Source: Actinomycetaceae bacterium MB13-C1-2
GTDB lineage: Bacteria > Actinomycetota > Actinomycetes > Actinomycetales > Actinomycetaceae
Length of the DNA stretch: 64,000 nucleotides
Direction of reading: 5' to 3'
NCBI GenBank assembly: GCA_035621235.1
Contig: CP141731.1
Coordinates: forward strand, 2,356,001-2,420,000
Shown here: positions 62,757-64,000 of the stretch, piece by piece
Numbering within the stretch: the stretch's first letter is position 1
Layout: every line of letters begins with the position of its first letter
Notes under the pieces: model-generated
What the model saw: only the letters and a program-made list of their open reading frames with translations
Database searches by the model: none
What the model was told of the DNA's origin: nothing
Translations under genes and position numbers: made by a program

Positions 62757-62864
62757 GAGCAGCAGCCTCTTCCGAGAGTAAAGGTGGGTAGAATCGGACG
62801 CTGAAAACAGAGAGGTATTCTGCAAAGGTTTGTGGTGTCGTAGCGTCGAAAAGTCGACCTGAAT

Positions 62865-63068
62865 CTATTTATCATCCGCCACTCCACCCCTCGACTCACT
62901 TGACCCACTCACGTATCTCAAAACGTCACTCTTCAAAAAACGCCAAGCACGTCCTACTTTTTCGCCAGGCAATGTACCTGCTCGTGCAAGCGCAAGGACT
63001 GTCTTAGTCGACACCCGCAGCAAAGCCGAAGCTTCGTCAGCCGTCAAGATTTCGTTGTCTTCTGGCAT
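62865..63068 (-). CDS. Excisionase-family HTH protein
   Basis: The protein of about 67 residues is a MerR-like winged HTH of the excisionase type (ILTADEASALLRVSTKTVLALARAGTLPGEKVGRAWRF). It probably regulates the ParB and methyltransferase genes 108 bases downstream, or promotes element excision. The start is set at ATG 63068. GCATCTTCC is repeated in tandem just upstream (63065-63083). Confidence 0.8.
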   Translation of the reverse strand: MPEDNEILTADEASALLRVSTKTVLALARAGTLPGEKVGRAWRFLKSDVLRYVSGSSESRGGVADDK

Positions 63069-63222
63069 CTTCCCGCATCTTCCGTGAACTGGACTTACCT
63101 TCACCCTACTGGACGACAGATTTTCCCACCAGCCTGACAGCCAGCCGCTGTAAAAACTGGGGCGGTTGTTCGATGCGAGTATGGCCAAATAATGTCTGAT
63201 GAAAGATTCTGAACGTTAGGTA

Positions 63223-64000
63223 ATGATGGCGTTGGTAGCTCACCTTCCCTTCAACGACGAAGGGACCGGGAACTTGGACACGCTCTTGACATTCGCGACG
63301 GATGAACGTGCGGCACGGATCGCCCTGACCGTGATCATGGACCCCACTGATGCGACAACGGGGCATCTCCTTGCGGTTCACGGCGCAGTCAACACTGTCA
63401 TGCTGCTTGCCGACGACGCACCGGTTCCCGGTTTGGATAACGTGGAAGCTCAGCTGTGGCGTAAACGCTTGCTGCCCCGGGTGGAACCACGACTGATCCA
63501 AGAAGCACTCGACCTCACAGAACGTGGTGGCTTCAAGACGCTTATTCCCAGCGATGACAACTATCCGGCGTCGCTCCACGATCTCGGCGACGGTGCTCCA
63601 TATGTCCTCTGGGTCAAAGGCGAGAAGTCACTACTCGCAATGCCAGTGAGCGATCGCTTTACGATCACCGGTGCACGTGCGGCAACCAGCTACGGCGTCC
63701 AGGTCGCAAACGAGATCTCTGCTGACCTTGCCAGTGACGGGAAAGTGATTGTTGCTGGTGGCGCATACGGTATAGATGGTGAAGTTCACCGGTCTGCGTT
63801 GGCTGTTGCGGGTCATACGATTGCGGTGATGGCCGGTGGAATTGACCGTCCATACCCAGCGGGTCATCGAGATCTGCTTGAACGTGTGAGCGATGTCGGA
63901 TTGTTGGTGAGCGGGCAACCGCCGGGAGCCACGCCGACACGAGCACGGTTCATGGCCCGTGCCCGCATCGAAGCTGCACTTTCGGGTTCAACGACGATCA
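63223..64000 (+). CDS. DprA-like DNA-processing protein, 3' partial
   Basis: The frame is open to the end of the window (259 codons seen). An N-terminal SAM-like helical region (about 1-85) is followed by the Rossmann-like DprA domain (ITGARAATSYGVQVANEIS, VIVAGGAYGIDGEVHRSAL, VMAGGIDRPYPAGH). Canonical DprA binds single-stranded DNA and loads RecA during transformation. Here the usual GLARGID is GGAYGID and the RNR motif is replaced (ARARIEAALSG), so this belongs to the accessory DprA-like group. It is divergent from the excisionase-like gene. The start ATG 63223 (or 63226) has no strong ribosome site. Confidence 0.8.
   Translation, partial: MMALVAHLPFNDEGTGNLDTLLTFATDERAARIALTVIMDPTDATTGHLLAVHGAVNTVMLLADDAPVPGLDNVEAQLWRKRLLPRVEPRLIQEALDLTERGGFKTLIPSDDNYPASLHDLGDGAPYVLWVKGEKSLLAMPVSDRFTITGARAATSYGVQVANEISADLASDGKVIVAGGAYGIDGEVHRSALAVAGHTIAVMAGGIDRPYPAGHRDLLERVSDVGLLVSGQPPGATPTRARFMARARIEAALSGSTTI

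Noticed and set aside
1-64000. CRISPR arrays, tRNA or rRNA genes
   Set aside because: No regularly spaced repeats, cloverleaf-like tracts or rRNA-like sequences were noticed.

Overview
The window looks like chromosomal DNA of a Gram-positive, host- or tissue-associated actinobacterium. Several things suggest this: GC is moderately high (roughly 57% by eye), GTG and TTG starts are frequent, two very large secreted proteins carry LPXTG sortase anchors, there is a NarL-type two-component pair, and YhgE/Pip proteins occur next to TetR regulators. An Actinomycetaceae-like host is my inference, not something I can prove from the sequence. No rRNA, tRNA or CRISPR array was seen.

Region 1 (1-2.6 kb) holds the end of a PEP-synthase-like protein, a tyrosine/serine phosphatase and a very charged coiled-coil protein. 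Region 2 (2.6-16.9 kb) is a near-complete locus for unsaturated uronic acids. It has a DUF2264-GH88 fusion hydrolase, a sugar ABC importer (lipoprotein plus two permeases, no ATPase), a DeoR/LacI-hybrid regulator, KduD, KduI, an unknown accessory protein, an IclR regulator, Eda and KDG kinase. Read in order: imported unsaturated oligosaccharides are cut by the GH88 domain, the released 4-deoxy-5-ketouronate is isomerised by KduI, reduced by KduD to KDG, phosphorylated by the kinase and split by Eda to pyruvate and glyceraldehyde 3-phosphate. The natural substrate could be a glycosaminoglycan or a pectin-like polymer.

Region 3 (17-37.4 kb) is mixed: a GT2-GtrA glycosyltransferase, a frameshifted NAGPA-type glycosidase, a decayed hipBA pair, a zinc-ribbon protein, a FUSC transporter, a GNAT enzyme, an S66 peptidase, an aldo-keto reductase, a serine hydrolase, a cell-wall-anchored DUF4185 protein, a frameshifted sensor kinase with an intact response regulator, and a roughly 1,750-residue LPXTG subtilase. 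Region 4 (38.5-46.7 kb) is richer in GC. It carries a TetR gene, a lactonase-like gene broken by a stop codon, an SDR stub, an NAD(P)-binding protein, and two YhgE/Pip membrane proteins followed by another TetR gene.

Region 5 (46.7-60.3 kb) is a scrapyard. It contains IS3-family relics, a P4-type primase pseudogene fused to an MFS remnant, a metal P-type ATPase with its HMA chaperone, a Crp/Fnr regulator with a DUF2249 protein, further frameshifted genes, and a cluster of one intact and two truncated large serine recombinases around cargo genes. Region 6 (60.3-64 kb) is more AT-rich. It has a tight minus-strand set of an excisionase-like HTH gene, a ParB-domain protein and a D12-type adenine methyltransferase, next to a divergent DprA-like gene that runs off the window. 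This set is my best candidate for an undescribed defence or mobile-element module.

Single-base disruptions are unusually common (about 18.99, 19.48, 30.86, 39.28, 48.98, 53.5 and 54.6 kb). Either the accessory regions are decaying or the assembly carries indel errors, several of them in G/C runs.
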